From assembly GCF_024713945.1 (NCBI RefSeq), contig NC_134680.1, positions 6,445,501 through 6,509,500 of the forward strand: DNA of 64,000 nt, written 5' to 3'. The notes beneath the pieces are model-generated. The model made no database searches and was not told the DNA's origin. It worked only from the letters and a program-made list of their open reading frames with translations. The stretch's first letter is position 1. Each line of letters opens with the position of its first letter. This document shows positions 14,001-28,392 of the stretch, piece by piece. The position numbers and the translations under genes are program-made. The stretch comes from Dermatophagoides farinae (taxonomy: Eukaryota; Arthropoda; Arachnida; Sarcoptiformes; Pyroglyphidae).

Positions 14001-17000
14001 AAATCTGCATTGAGAAAGAATAAAACTGAAACGAATCGATAAATATACCCGCACACATATAGTCGTCGATTCATATTCAATCAATGATTCATACAAGATG
14101 ATGATGATGATGCTTTTTCCATTGTCACCACCACCACTATAGAATTTGGTTTCATTTTTATTTTTTTTCCAGAGTGCAAATTCCGCTTGAATAGAAATCG
14201 ATTTTTTTTTTGCATTTTTGGTTTCGTATTTCGTACAATTTTTCTCTGTTCATTGTTGTTGTTTTGGTTGTTTTGGTTTATTCATTGTTTCCACCAGCAC
14301 TGGAATTTATTTTGTTTGTTGAAATTTTTGCAAAAAAAAAATTCTAAAATTATCAGATTGCTGATTCTTCATCATTTTAGCAAAAAAAAAAAATGGAAAT
14401 GATCATTATCTGTATATTGAGTGTGAATAAAAGAAATGGCTGCAGCCAGCCAGCCAGCCACCAAATGAATGAATGATATCATCACACACACAGAAAATGA
14501 TATTACCTTTTTGCTACAAACTATGAAAATGTGAAAAGAACAAGAAAAAAAAATCAACCTTTTACCATTGATGATGATTTTTGATTGAACACAAAAAAAA
14601 ATGTATCATCATCATCATCATAAATGAACCAGCATTTGAGCAGCAATGGAAGAATGATAAAAAAGAAAATTTTTTTCTTTTCTTTTTCCATTTCGAATAA
14701 TAGAATTATTCGGGCATAAATTTTTTTTTCAATTTTATGGCATTCAAATCGTGATCATTCACAGTTGTAGACACGTGTATCGTTGTGGTAAAAAACGATT
14801 TCAATAATGTGTGTGTGTGTGTATGTATCGGGGTTCAATGATCAAGTGAAAAAAAAGAAGAAAAATTCACAGTTCAATAATATAAACGAATTTTTTGATC
14901 AAAGAATTGCCGTTGTTGCTGTTGTTGTTGTTTAGAATTGAAATTCTTGGAAATGGAATGGAAAAAAAATATTCATAAATGATGCAGGTATAAAATTCTT
15001 TTTTTTTTGATTTGCTTTATTGATTTCTATATATACATGTTTAACAAAAGAAATCATTCAGTATGGGCGTATTTTTAGGGGGCGTTTCAGAATTCAACAA
15101 GACCAGAACAAGAAGATTACAGATAAGATTATGATGCAGATGACAAACAAACTTGAAATGGCACAGAAAAAAAACAAAATGAATACTTGAGACAATTTTG
15201 AAATGATATTTCTTTGGGATTTTTTTTTTTTGGATCGATGAACCGGTGAAATAGAGAGAGAGAGAGAGAGAGAGAGAGAAAACATTCCAATTATGGGAAA
15301 AAAAATGACCATATAGTTTCTATGGTTGAAACATTTTGGATTTTGGATTCTGGGCGTGTGTGTGTGTGTGTGCGTGTGGGATATGAAATCGGACAAGCAA
15401 ATAATAATAGATTTTCAATTAGAAATCATAAATCATTTACTTGTAAAAGTATTCCAGATCTTTGGATTCTGGAAAAGAAAATCCTATATTAAATGAATGA
15501 ATCTAAGATATTTATTTGTTATCAAATAAGAGAGAATTCAGCAGTGGAAAATTGTATTTGGGCTATTCACAATCTACTGACCACTCTACAAATATGTTAG
15601 ACTTGGACACATTATCCATTTATTAATAAAAAGGAATGAATGAATGAATGAAAAAAGATGACCGGGTAATTGAAAAACAAACGAATGAATGAATGTTTTC
15701 TATTATACGGACGATATATTTTTATTGCACAAAACAAACAGAAATATATATCCAGTAAGCTGTATGTATGGAAAAAAAATCATCATAAAAATCTCGAATT
15801 AATATTTTACGAAACACAAAAAAACCGGAACCAAAACCCACACACAAAATTCGATGGCTATTTTAACAGTCAAATAGATTTAGACGACACACAGATGATG
15901 GTCATCATCATCACCATCGATATCGATCCATATCTGTGGCCAATTATCAATTTTCGATCCAAAGAAAAAAAATATCGGTAACAGACCAAAATCGAAAATG
16001 AAAAACAGCAGAAACCAAAAAAACAATGATAAAAAAAAACTTTCGCTATTATCCTGTAAAATTTCACATCCAATTCAATTGTTAAATTGGTTTTTTTTTA
16101 TTTTTATTTTTGGGGTGTCAATGCTGTGTTGTTTCCAATCAATTGAACTGAATGGTGTTACATATGAAAATTACAACAACAACAAAAAAAAATCAAAACA
16201 AAGAAAACGTAAAAAAAAATATCAAACAAAGCCAATAAGTAAAATCTTTTCTCATTTGCTGTTTGTGTGTGTGTGTGTGTTTGATTCCAAAATACCCCTG
16301 CGTTTTTTATTCTTGCTCTAAAACCAATATTAAATATTGGTTTTTATTGATTTTTCTTACACAGTTTATTGGTTCGTGTGTGTGATTCTGGAAATATTCT
16401 CGCTCTCTTTCTCGACGGGATACATAATCTATTTGTGAGAGGGGAGGGGGAGGAGAATTTTTTTTTTTTGGTGACAATTGCTCAATACTAATAACGCTAA
16501 CTATGTGTAAAACTATAGATTTGATTCGGTTTGATTTTTTTTCTATTGGTTACAATATTCGTATTGGAACGTGGTTGAAATGAGAAAAAAAAATTTTTTG
16601 GAAAAACATCATTATCATCGGGTGGAAAATTTATTCTTTTTTTTGAAACAAAAAAAAATGACAACAATGAATAACAAATGGTCACACACAGAATATGTAA
16701 AGATTAATGAACAAAAAAAAAACACACCAAAGGCGAAAAAAAATTATCACTTTCATTCCATTTTGAAATTCTGTTGCTGTTACTATTGAAAAAAATAAAA
16801 CAAATGGATTCTGTGTGAGTCAGACAAAAAAAAATTATTCGCCAAATTAAAGAATTTTTTTTTTTGCTTTTGGCTACATTTTTTTCATCATCATCATCAT
16901 CACCATCATCATCATTTCATCAATCAATCAATCATTAAGAATCTGTAATAATGAAACAAAAAAACGAAAATCTGAATCAATTGATTCCAATGATGAACAA

Positions 17001-20000
17001 TATGCGAAGAATCAAAGAAGAATTGTTATTTTTTATTACAAAAAAAAATAGAAATAGAAAACGCCGGACCAGAGATCATTATTTTTCTACTTCATCCCCA
17101 TATATTTGAAAGGGGTAGCACTTGCTATGGCTTTAGCTCTGCAAAAAAAACCATTACACACCGCGCCGCCATTATAATAATCATCATTTAATCGTTATTT
17201 TTTTTGCTGGTTTCATCGTCAGGCATTTTTTTCTCTGATGATAATGTTGTGAATCCACAATGAATGAATGAATTCTGATGAGTGAGAGTGAGAGACCGAG
17301 AGAGGGAGAGTGAATAGAAATCAACTGGAAATGCTCATGAAAAAAAAGGATTCGATTTCGAAACAGCCAGAAACAAACAAAACAAAAAAAAAATCCATCA
17401 CAAAAACACTTGAATATCAGAAACAACACACACACAGTTAGTGGATAGTGGTAGTGATGGATGAATCATCCTCAAACACACACAGAATAAACTCAATCAA
17501 TCAAATCTGTAAAACCGTATGAAAACCATGATGATGATGATCCAGTAACAAAGAAATCAACATCCGAAATCATATTGTAAGCAGCCAAAAAAAAAGAAAA
17601 AAAAAGTTTCAAGATTCTGATATTTTTTCACCAAGAGTGTGTGTGTGTGTTCAATCGAATGAAAAATAATTCCGATTTTTTTTTCTTTGAATCAAATCGT
17701 CATGACGAGAGGAGAAAAAAAAATATTTCAGAATTATCGATAAAAAAAATGGAGAATCTTTGTTCTAGAATCACAGATACACATATACACACTTGTATTT
17801 AAGCTTTGTGATTTAAAAAGTTTCATCATTTTTTTTTTTTTTTGGTCTTGGCTTTCCGGATTCTATCATTTATTCTGGATTCTGAATTGGGATGAAACAA
17901 CAACAGCGACAACGATGATGATGATGATAATGATTTTTTTATCAATACATCAATTCTTTGTCAATATTTGTGAAAAAATGTCATGTCGGATGTTCATTTA
18001 CAGCTAGAAAGAAAAAATTCATCTTGATCTATTTATATCGATTATTTTTCAAAGTATTTCCATCAGACAATATGAGTTTTATAATTGGATTCATTGGATA
18101 TATTGTGATACAACTTTTTTTGTTGTTTCATTTTCAAGACATAAATGGAAACAATATCGTCGATCATCATCGTAATTACCATTGATGATCAATGAAAAAA
18201 AAAATTCCTGTTTCTGTGCGAGTGTTAATCAAAGAGAATATTTCATCGAAAACAATCATTATGATGGTGATGATGGAAATTTTCGTTTCCCAGTTCCGGT
18301 TTGTTTTCGCATTCAACCCTTTTTTTACTTTTCCGGGAAAAAAAACCATAAACAAGGAAAAAATGAAATGAATATACAATGTATCCACGTCAACACATTC
18401 TTTCAATGTGTTTGTGTGTGCGTGTGTCAGTGTTGATTGTAAGTAAACAATAAACACTGGAATTTTTGTGTGTTTTTTTCTGTGTCGGTAATGTTTTCCT
18501 ATCTCTCTCTCTTTCTCTATTTATCTCCATGATGATATGGACACATTATCTTTACAAAAACAAACAAACAAACAAACAAATAAACATTATACACACACAA
18601 GAGAAAAAACAAGGTAATTTTCTCTTTGGAAAAATAAAAAGCAATTTTTCCGAAGAATATTCTGTATAGCAATAAACAAGAGAATAAAACACATCACCAG
18701 TAGCAATAATCAATAAACGAAACAAAAACAAATTTCCCATGAATAAACCTAATGGATTTAGCACTTAAGATATGTGTTTGTTATATGTTATAGTTATTAT
18801 GATTGATATATGAACGTGTGTTTATGGCCATACAAGAATCCAATTTCATGTCTAACAATTCTTATTGAAAGAAAAGGTATTCAAAGGGGTGTTAATGATA
18901 ATGATGATAATAATAAAAACATTAAATAAATGATAAATAATGGATTCATGGATTCTGTGAATTTTTGTGTTTGTGTGTCTGAAATGAAATACATACTTTT
19001 GGCTGTTGTTGTTGTTGAAGAATTTTGTACATTTGTTTGATTTTCATTATCAAATATCACATTTAATTTCATTGATGATGATGATGATTGTTGATTATCA
19101 TTAATAGTGGTCATTATCATCGATGATAATGATTGATTTATGGCGGTTCTTGTTTGATTATTCACTTGATGATGATGATCAATATAATTTGATAAATTGA
19201 TTTTATCATCAAATTTCATAGTAGTAGCAGTATCATTGTTTGATAATTTTGATAAATTTATCAGATATTTTGGATCAAAATACGATGATGATTGTGATGA
19301 TGAATTTGCCAAATTACCGTCATTGTTCTGGTTTGATTCATTTTTGGTCACTATGAATAATGAATTTCGACGAGCAAACAAAAAAAAAGAGAAAAAGAGA
19401 AAAAACAACAAACAACATCATTATTTTGGACAGAAAAAAAATTTCATAAATCGATATAGCCATCTAGTAGTTAGCAATTTACCCGGATTGGTTGTTGGAT
19501 TCAAACACAACAAACATGAATCGGATTAACACTAATCATTAACATAATGATTCCATTTTTTTTCAAACCTGAAATTCTGGTATTGAAACAAAAAAACAAA
19601 AAAAAACGAAAAACTGAAACATGAAAAGCAAAAGAAGAAAAATGGATTTATGTAAACAGAAGAAAAAAAAATTTTTTTCTCCCACTATTACACCGCATCA
19701 TGATCATTATTTTTTTTCCTGGTTGTTTTTTTTTTTACCAACCAACCAGCCAGCCAACCAAAAGAGGATAAATTATTCTTTTTATGCAAAATTATGACAT
19801 CGATTGCCATTTTTATCGCCATCATCATCATCATCATCGCTGTTATTATCGTTTATCATATTCAAAATGTTACATTCATTATGAATTTCTCATTTGTTTT
19901 TGTTTCATTTTTTTTTTTACTATTTTCAAAATTCTTAATGATACAAAAAAAAAAGAAAAATGATGTGTAATGATCAGCATCTGGATGAAATTATCATCAT

Positions 20001-23000
20001 CATCATCATCGTCATCAGTTGGATTAATCATGATGAGATTTGCCCAATGTAAAATTATTATTAACAAGAATTGATCCAGTTCTTTGGAAAAAAAATTACA
20101 ATACAAAAATAGAAAAAATGATGATGATGATGATAATTTAAACTATCGATAGTATCGATATTGAAGGGTGATTCACACACACACACACCATGATTGAAAT
20201 TGATGTAATTGTAATTCAAATTCATTTTTCATCATTATTAATTTTTTTCTTTCTATTTTGATCTCTAGGATTACATAGTGAAACGAAAATTATAAGGGTT
20301 ATAATTCGTCTATATATTTCTCTCTTGTCTTTTGTACAAGAAATCTTTTTTTTCTCTCGTTCACTTTCCAAATATAAATGTTTGACATCATCATTATTAC
20401 GTTGACAATTAATTAAAATTTATATTGAGCACAGGTTTTTTTTCCTATAAACGTGCAAATCATCATCGATTTTCGGTTTCTGTTACTTTGTTGTTGTTTC
20501 ATCATCACAAGCCAGCTAAAAACAAATAATTTCAAACAAATCAAAATTTCAAACGACGATAATCTCTGGTCATTTTTTTTGCTGACCAAAAAAAAATCAT
20601 CTTATCGATAACAGTTAACCAAATGACCAAATATTAATGGCATGATTATCGAAGAGAAATGGCGATTTTCGAAATTCTTTTCCTCATTTTTTTTCATTTG
20701 AAATTGGTTTGTTTTCCGTTTTTTTTTGTTCTGTTTTTCTTTTTTTTTTCATATTTCATTGGAAAAAACAACATCCAGGTCTTCGTAATGTTTGGATTTA
20801 TTTGGAATTCTTTAATTCAAGCATTAGGAAAAACAAATTAAAGAATTGGAATTCATTGGAATCAAGAATTTGTTTTTTTTTCATTTCAATTAATGAAATA
20901 TTTCCTTAGATTCTCTACATTATTCACGATAAAAATCGTTAGAAAAAATCGATCAAAACAAACAGCAGCAGCAGCAACAACAATCGATGTTTCATAATTG
21001 ATGCAGGCAGAAGAACGAGCGAATAACACACACACATACAATTGGCTAACCCGAAATTGAAAAGCAAAAAAGTCAAAGACCTGCTAGAACAAACCACAAC
21101 AACAACAACAACAAAAATGAAACCAAAAAAAAAATTTGCCGGTTTTTTTCCCATCTTTATCGATAATAATCTAATCTAATCTAAACTAATCTAATTTAAT
21201 AAATGAGCTTGGTTTTGTTTTCTCTTCTTTTTTTTCTGCTTCGCAATTAAGCTTGATGATGATGATGATGATGATAATGAATATACAGAATTTGAAGAAA
21301 TGAAAAAAAAAATTCATTGAAATTCATGGCATTTTGTTGGTATTTTTGTAGGAACAAAAATCAAATATATTCGAATACATCTAGAATTCATAAATAACGT
21401 TACGATTCAACTGATAATGAGTGAATGAAGACTGGCAATCCAAATCTGATTCGATGTTGTGATTTAAAAAGCAAGAAAATGGGAAATTTTTTTCTCTTTT
21501 TTCATTTTTCATTTTGTTTGTTGTTTGTTTTTTTTTTGTTTTCGACAACAACAACAACAACAACAAAACGATTGAGAAAATGGAAAAAATTTGTTTTCAA
21601 CAACAACGACAACAACAACAACAACAATTGCATGACAAACAAACAGACAAACAATCTGATGAGAAAATATTTACGAATTTGTGTGTGAAAAAAAACAAAA
21701 ACAACAACAACATGCAATGGAAAAATCCAAAAACCAAAATTCTTAAGAAACGAAAAAAAGAAATCCAAAACAAAATCGACAACAATATCGATGAAAAAAC
21801 AAAACAACAACAACAACAACAAAATGATGAGAAAATTGCCAATGAAAAAAAAACAATTTTTAGAACAAAGAAAACTAAAAAAAAACCGTTAAGACGAAAT
21901 GATGAGAAAAAGTACTTAGAAACACAAACGATAAAAAAAACAAACAAACAATACACATACACACACACCCACATTATGTTTGTGTGTGTGGTATACCAGA
22001 AAATTGAGAAAAAAAATCTGGTTAAATTTATCACAATTTTCTGGTTTGTTCATGTTGATAATGAACCGCTTTATTGGTAGTTTTGTTTGTTGTTTACTAC
22101 AATCGAATGGTAAAATGGTTTTGTTCTGTGCAAATATGCATTATTCTGGTTTTTTTTCACAACCACTATGTATGACGACGGACAAACAACAACATGAATC
22201 ATGGGACAAAAATTCATTTTAAATTCAAATTTTTTTTTCTCCACCAATGACGATATTTTTTTTTTGTTTTTCAATTTAGGTCATAATATATGGTGGCTAG
22301 TGGGAAAGAAATGAGGGGCTGGCCACTGTCCACTGTTTGGACATGAATTCTAAATTTGAATAATGACCATCATAACTGAACGTGTGGCGGTGGTGGTGGT
22401 GGTAGTGGTGGGGAGAATGAGAAAATAAAAAATTCTTTGAACAAAAAAAAAGTGAAAGTCATAAAATGTGTAATGAAAAAGGAGAAAAAACAAAATTGAA
22501 AAATATTCGAATCGAATCTGACCGATAAACGATGTTTAATGGAAAAATTTTCATCACGATGATGATGATGAGTAGAATTCATCAAGATTATTCCAGAAAG
22601 AATTCTAAATAAATAAATAAAAAAAAGAAAGAAACAAGCTTGTTTTGTTTTGTTGTTGTTGTTTGTCTGTTGTTGTTGTTGTTTTTTGTTGTTGTTGTTG
22701 TTGCAAAAAAGCCGTATAATTTTATTTTTGTTTCAACATCATCATCATTTTTTTTTGTTTGTTCGTTGACCAACAAACAACGTGAAGAATATGGAGAAGA
22801 GAATAAAAAAAAAATCTTCGTTTTACTCATCTTTAATGAAAAGGATGGTCGCAGTAGTTGTAAGGATTTATAAAAACAGCCGAATGAATCTAAAAATACA
22901 TTCAGAATTCACATCTTTGGGTGGTTTCCAACATCAACAACAACAACGACGACGGCGACGACGACCGAATAACCAACATTTGAAAATGAATAGAATTTTG

Positions 23001-26000
23001 AAACTATAGCCACTGACGATGCCCAAACATTTTTTTGATTTTGGATGATGATAGTAATCATTTTTTATGACTTTTGGATTCTCTCGGTTCACACACACAC
23101 ACACACACACATAAACATTATACGCTTTTTTGGGCCGATTCTATTCAAGACCATCAAAACTAGACTACCACACACACATATACACTAGCTTAGGACACTG
23201 TTATTATCTTTTTTTTCTTTGAAAAAAAAATACTAAACACAAAAAAAAGATAAATAGATGGACTAAAGATGTAATCAATTTTTTTGGTGAGATAAAGAGC
23301 GAAAACAACCATAACAACAACAACAACAACAAACTTAACTTTTGCACACTCAGTCATTCGACCAAACAAATGGAAAATTTTCAACCATTTGTTTTATTTT
23401 TTTTTTTGTCAAATTATTGAAATTCATTTTTAATAGACAACAACAAATTTCAATTCAAATTAAATTCTCGTTCCATCATGTTCCGGATATTCTTATTTCT
23501 GCAACAATTCATTCGTTTTTTTTTTTTTTTTTTGGTTCTCATTGATAATTAACGTGTGAAATAAGTAAATGAACACAACAATAACCAAACGAGATTCTTT
23601 GTGTCTGTGTGTGCGTTGGGTGCAAATCGATCGATATTATTTGGCAACGATTTCCTCTCTTTTTGTTGGCCTTCTCTTCTGATTCTAATTCTGATTCTGA
23701 TTCTGTTGATGATGATGATAATGTTTTCGCAAAACTAAATTAATGAATTTGATTGTCAATGAATGAATGCAATGGATGGAATACAATGAATTTTGTACAG
23801 ACAAAAAAACACAGTGCAAATTAATTCAAAGAATTGGTTCAGTGTCTGTAGGAGGGGGATAGGAACAATGGGAAAAAAACTCTAAACCTGAAATGGATCA
23901 ATCGAAATTGTAGCCAGAAAAAAGAAAATTTTCAAGTCAAATTCAAGCAAACGAAAACCACACACACACACATACAAACCGAATAAATTTTTCTTTTTTG
24001 CATTATTAAGAAAATTCACATCATCATCAACAGAATCACAGAATACTGGTGAATGGTCGATTGCTGTGTTGTCGTTTATGCGTATATTGTATAGCCAAAA
24101 ATTGTCAATTTTATTGATTAATCAACAATGTAATTAAAATGCAGAAAAAAATGATGATGATGAGGATCGACCACCACCATCATCAGGTTGTGTCACAAAT
24201 TGTCGAAAATAAAAATGTCGAATACAAAATGGTCGAAAATATTTGATCGAAAATAATAAAGTCGAAACGACAAAAACGTCGAACAGACAAAAATGTCGAA
24301 AAATTATCACTAACGAAAAAAGACTCAAATATTATTTTTTTCATTTCAATTCTGGATAATCACACATTAAGATGATAAAATTTTATTTTTATTCGAACTA
24401 TTTGGATTCATATTATTATCAATTCACTTTATATTTTCATTCAAATTTGTTTGTGATTATTATTTGATTGTTTATCGATTTACTACAACATCAAAATTAT
24501 CTTTAAGTAATTATTGAAGAGTGAGTGATAAAAAGAGCATTCAATGTTATGAACGGTCTTCACAGGGCCAAAAATGTTTATTTTTTTTCTAGTTTAGGTT
24601 AGGTTAGGTTAGGTGGTCTCGGTTCATTAGATTAATACAAACCTCACCGAAGGTGAGGTTTGGATAAAACTATTGTATTGACAAACAATCTAGAATAGAG
24701 ATCAAAGTTTAAAATACTATAAATCGGTTCATCGATGTTTTACACTTTTGTCTCAGAAAATTTCCTTGTCTTTGACAATAATAAGTAAAGTCAACACTGA
24801 CGTTATCTGCATTGAATAAAGTAAAGTTAACACTGACGTTCTCTGCATTAAATAAGGGAAAAGTCGCCACTGTGTATCCAGAATTAAAATGAAAAAATAA
24901 TATTTGTCTTTTTCGTTAGTGATAATTTTAAGGGATAAGGGCTCAAGCCATTTCGACATTTCAATTTTCGACTTTTTTATTTTCGACATTTTTGTCTGTT
25001 CGACATTTTTGTCATTTCGACTTTATTATTTTCGATCAAATATTTTCGACCATTTTGTATTCGACATTTTTATTTTCGACAATTTGTGACAGAACCCCAT
25101 CATCATCATTATTATCATCATTTCGATTGATTGGAATTTTCAACTGCTTGCTGTTTTTTTTTTGTTTCACAATTTCAAATGTGAACATGATGATCATTAT
25201 GGAATGTTTTTTTCTTGTTGTTTCGGGAAACATTTCCAAGAAAATTTTTTTTGTTTTGTTTTTTCTTGATCATCAACAACACGAATAAAAAGATTGTGGT
25301 GTTTGTGGTGGTGGTGGAAAATAATCATTACCATTGCCAGAATAATAAAAATTGGCAACCACACACACGCAAGAATTTTATTTTTTTTTGTTGGCAAGAA
25401 AATTCTTAAAATAAAAAGTTTTTTAATTTTTTTGTTCTTTGTTCTTCACAGCAATCATCTAAAATTGTTGGATAAGTTATCTCTGAGAATTCCTGTGTCC
25501 AATGAATTGAGATTCTTTTTTTCGGTTTTTTTTTGTTGTTCAAAAAAAAATCCAATTTTTAAAAGAATTAAAATTCTCTATCTCGTTTGTAATTTTCGAA
25601 TGAAAATAGAAAAACTTTTGGAAACCGATTAATTAAACACACACCACCTACCCACACCCACAAATCCACAGCAGCGAATTCTAATTTTGTTTTCAAAACT
25701 GAAAAAAAGCATCATGATGATGATCAGATTACCGAAAAAAAGGCTTGAATTTTTTTTTTACTTTCACTTCCCTTTTCTTCTATTCACCACTCATCATTCA
25801 CTCATCGTAAACACAACAAGAATTATCCATGATTCATCCACCAAAAAGGATTAACCGGCACACTACTTGACATGTACTTTTATATTAGAAACAAAAGATT
25901 AATCACACACTCACACACTCATACACACACACACACAGACATTATATAAAGATCAAGAATCTTGAACAAAAAGCGAAAAAAAAATTGTCAACAATTCCAG

Positions 26001-28357
26001 TGTATCGTCTTTTCTTGACTTTTCCTTTTTTTCAATTTTATTTGATTTTTATTCTTTTGGGAACTTTTTTTTTGTTTCTTGGATGCTAACTAAATGAAAA
26101 TAATGATGACAGTGACGATGTGTGTGTGTGTGTGTGTTTGGTATTTAAGATTCTAATTAGTCAAAAGAAAAATGAGCAAAAGAAAGAAAGAGTGAGTGTA
26201 TAATATTCTTGTGATTAACTTGATAGAATGAACCATATCATGCTAATAAATCCATTCAATGGAGAACTTTATAGAATTTAATTCAACACAAACCAACTTT
26301 CCAGAAAGCTTAGAATCAAGAAATTTGCCTTTTCCAATGGCCAAATTATTTACTGCATTGGCTATATGAATTTGGATGATTGGAAAATAAATTCTGGAAA
26401 TGATAAATTGAATGAATGTGCAAAAGTTGAAATATGAATCAATAAAATTCTTTACATTATAAATCTTGTTGCAACAACAGAACTGGAGAAAAAAAACTGA
26501 CTATTAAAGAACTACAAAATCTTTGGATGATTATGGTGATTATATCGCCCCCCGAACAATCAGACAGATAAATTACGAAAAAGAATTATAAATACTTAGT
26601 TACCATTCATGAGTTGTTTCGGCTTTGTTTTTTTTTTTTTGCTTATTTCATCAGAAATAAATCCAACCATTTGTTCAATCACTCTCTATCTGTGTGTCTG
26701 ACACACAACAAAAACAAAAATGAACAGATTACAAATTGACATTGAAACTTGATCCAGAAACAGAAAAAAAAGAATGGATATTATTTGGAATTGAAAATTT
26801 TTTTTTTCTATTTTGTTACACAGAAATGTTTCCGGAACTATTCTGGTACAGCCATTCGATTGTGTGTGTGTGTGTGTGGGATTCAATGATTTTTTTTTTA
26901 TAAACGAGTCAGACAGAATGTGTGAATAATAATAATAATAATAAATTAAATCACTGAATCTAAATCAAGCAGAAAAATTCTGGCGAGAATATCGCTACAA
27001 AATAAAACGAAATAAAATGAAAACAAACTAAATTTTTTTTTTATTTCACATATCTATTCTTTATGTCGATTCTGTAGATGAAAGAATAAATTTTTCAAAT
27101 TTTACGAATATTCATTATTGTTATTATTAGCTAAAATTGAAGATTTAAAGAATAAAAAAAAATGATAACCAAATGGAGAAAGAGAAAGAAAAAAAAATTT
27201 GAAAGAATCACGATCAGGCGTCAAAGAATTCAAAAAAAAACATTGCAAAATTGCTACTCATCACACACACACACGAATCATTGATGACGACGATAATGAT
27301 GATGATAATAATGATGGAACAGCAGGCAGTTCATATCTTCTCTGCCTTAATGATTGTTTGTTTGGTTTTATTAGCTAAAAAATAAACAAAATGCTTCGAT
27401 TTATCTCGTGATGATGATGATGATGGTTCCAGAATCGGTAATGTTTGTTATCGTAACTCACGATACAGAATAAACGAATAAATAAAGAGAAAAGAAAATC
27501 AAACGACACGATTTTTTACAATTGATGGTAACAATGATGATCATCGTCATGATTTTGTATTCGCTGGTGTGTGTGTGCGATTTTTTTTGAACAAAAATCA
27601 AAATTCTATTTTCCAAATGGAATCCAAAAATGCAAAGAATTGTAAAATTAATTTCAATTAAAAAAAATGGATGTAACTGAAAAAAATAGGAGAATTTTAC
27701 AATGTAAATTCTGCAAAAAAAAATTAATGAATGAATCACTGATAAAGTGTTCAAAAATTAAATTCTTGGAATCGATAATTTGCATAATTTTCTTTTTTTT
27801 CGCTCCCATTGCATTTTAGTTTTTTTTCATTTGGCCCCAAACAATAACTGCAATGGCAATGAAAACAGCAGCAACCAACCGACCGACCGACCAATGAATA
27901 CAACATGGGCAAAGAATAAGAAAAAGAAATTCCATATTTTCATCGTTCACACACTTAGACACGAGTATGCAAATTAGTTTTTTTTTCTTTCTTGCTTTAC
28001 ATTGAAAATGAAGAAAAATTTAAATTTTTTTTCATTTTCATTTCCATAAAACAAATACAAAACGGAAAAAAATTCACTGACCTTGAGAAAGGGACATAAA
28101 AAAAACTGGAAACCCATACACAGCACACACACGTAGGGTAGTGAATTGTCGTTTCAAATGGTTCGACCTTTTTGTATTATGTGTGAATGGGGTTTTACAA
28201 GAAATATTCTCGTTGAAAAACAAACAAGAAAATTTCGAAAAAATTTTTTTTTCTTTTTTTCCAGGCCAATTTTTTATAATCATCATCATCGTTATTATTT
28301 GGTTAGCGACAACGAAAAAAGATATTTATCGTCTTGGGAATTTGTGTGTGGGTGGCT

Positions 28358-28392
<35 letters not shown>

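Larger units (their letters stand above)
24186..25096. mobile_element. Non-autonomous inverted-repeat DNA element (foldback/MITE-like)
   Basis: The left arm (24186-24358) and the right arm (24875-25096) are near-identical inverted copies. The ends begin GGTTSTGTCACAAATTGTCG and continue through repeated TGTCGAA/GTCGAAAA units. The right arm carries about 60 extra bases of the same sub-repeat type. There is no transposase in the roughly 515 bp interior, so the element could move only with help from another element. Flanks on both sides are ATCATCA-like, but they lie in a microsatellite, so a target duplication cannot be proved. The superfamily is not recognised. Confidence 0.8.

Noticed and set aside
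17958-18185. 75-codon frame with a signal-like segment (SFIIGFIGYIVIQ)
   Set aside because: Short, no homologue recognised, lies in an intron; the hydrophobicity fits AT-rich chance translation.
19351-19411. Phe/Leu-rich leader before exon 2, resembling a signal peptide
   Set aside because: It has no ATG and is the poly-T tract of the splice acceptor at TTCATAG.
21514-22080. 188-codon plus-strand frame rich in Lys, Asn and Gln, with a long frame on the other strand too
   Set aside because: A-rich strand with (CAA)n runs and oligo-A read as Lys. No domain, no splice context, and the antisense frame is equally open for the same compositional reason.
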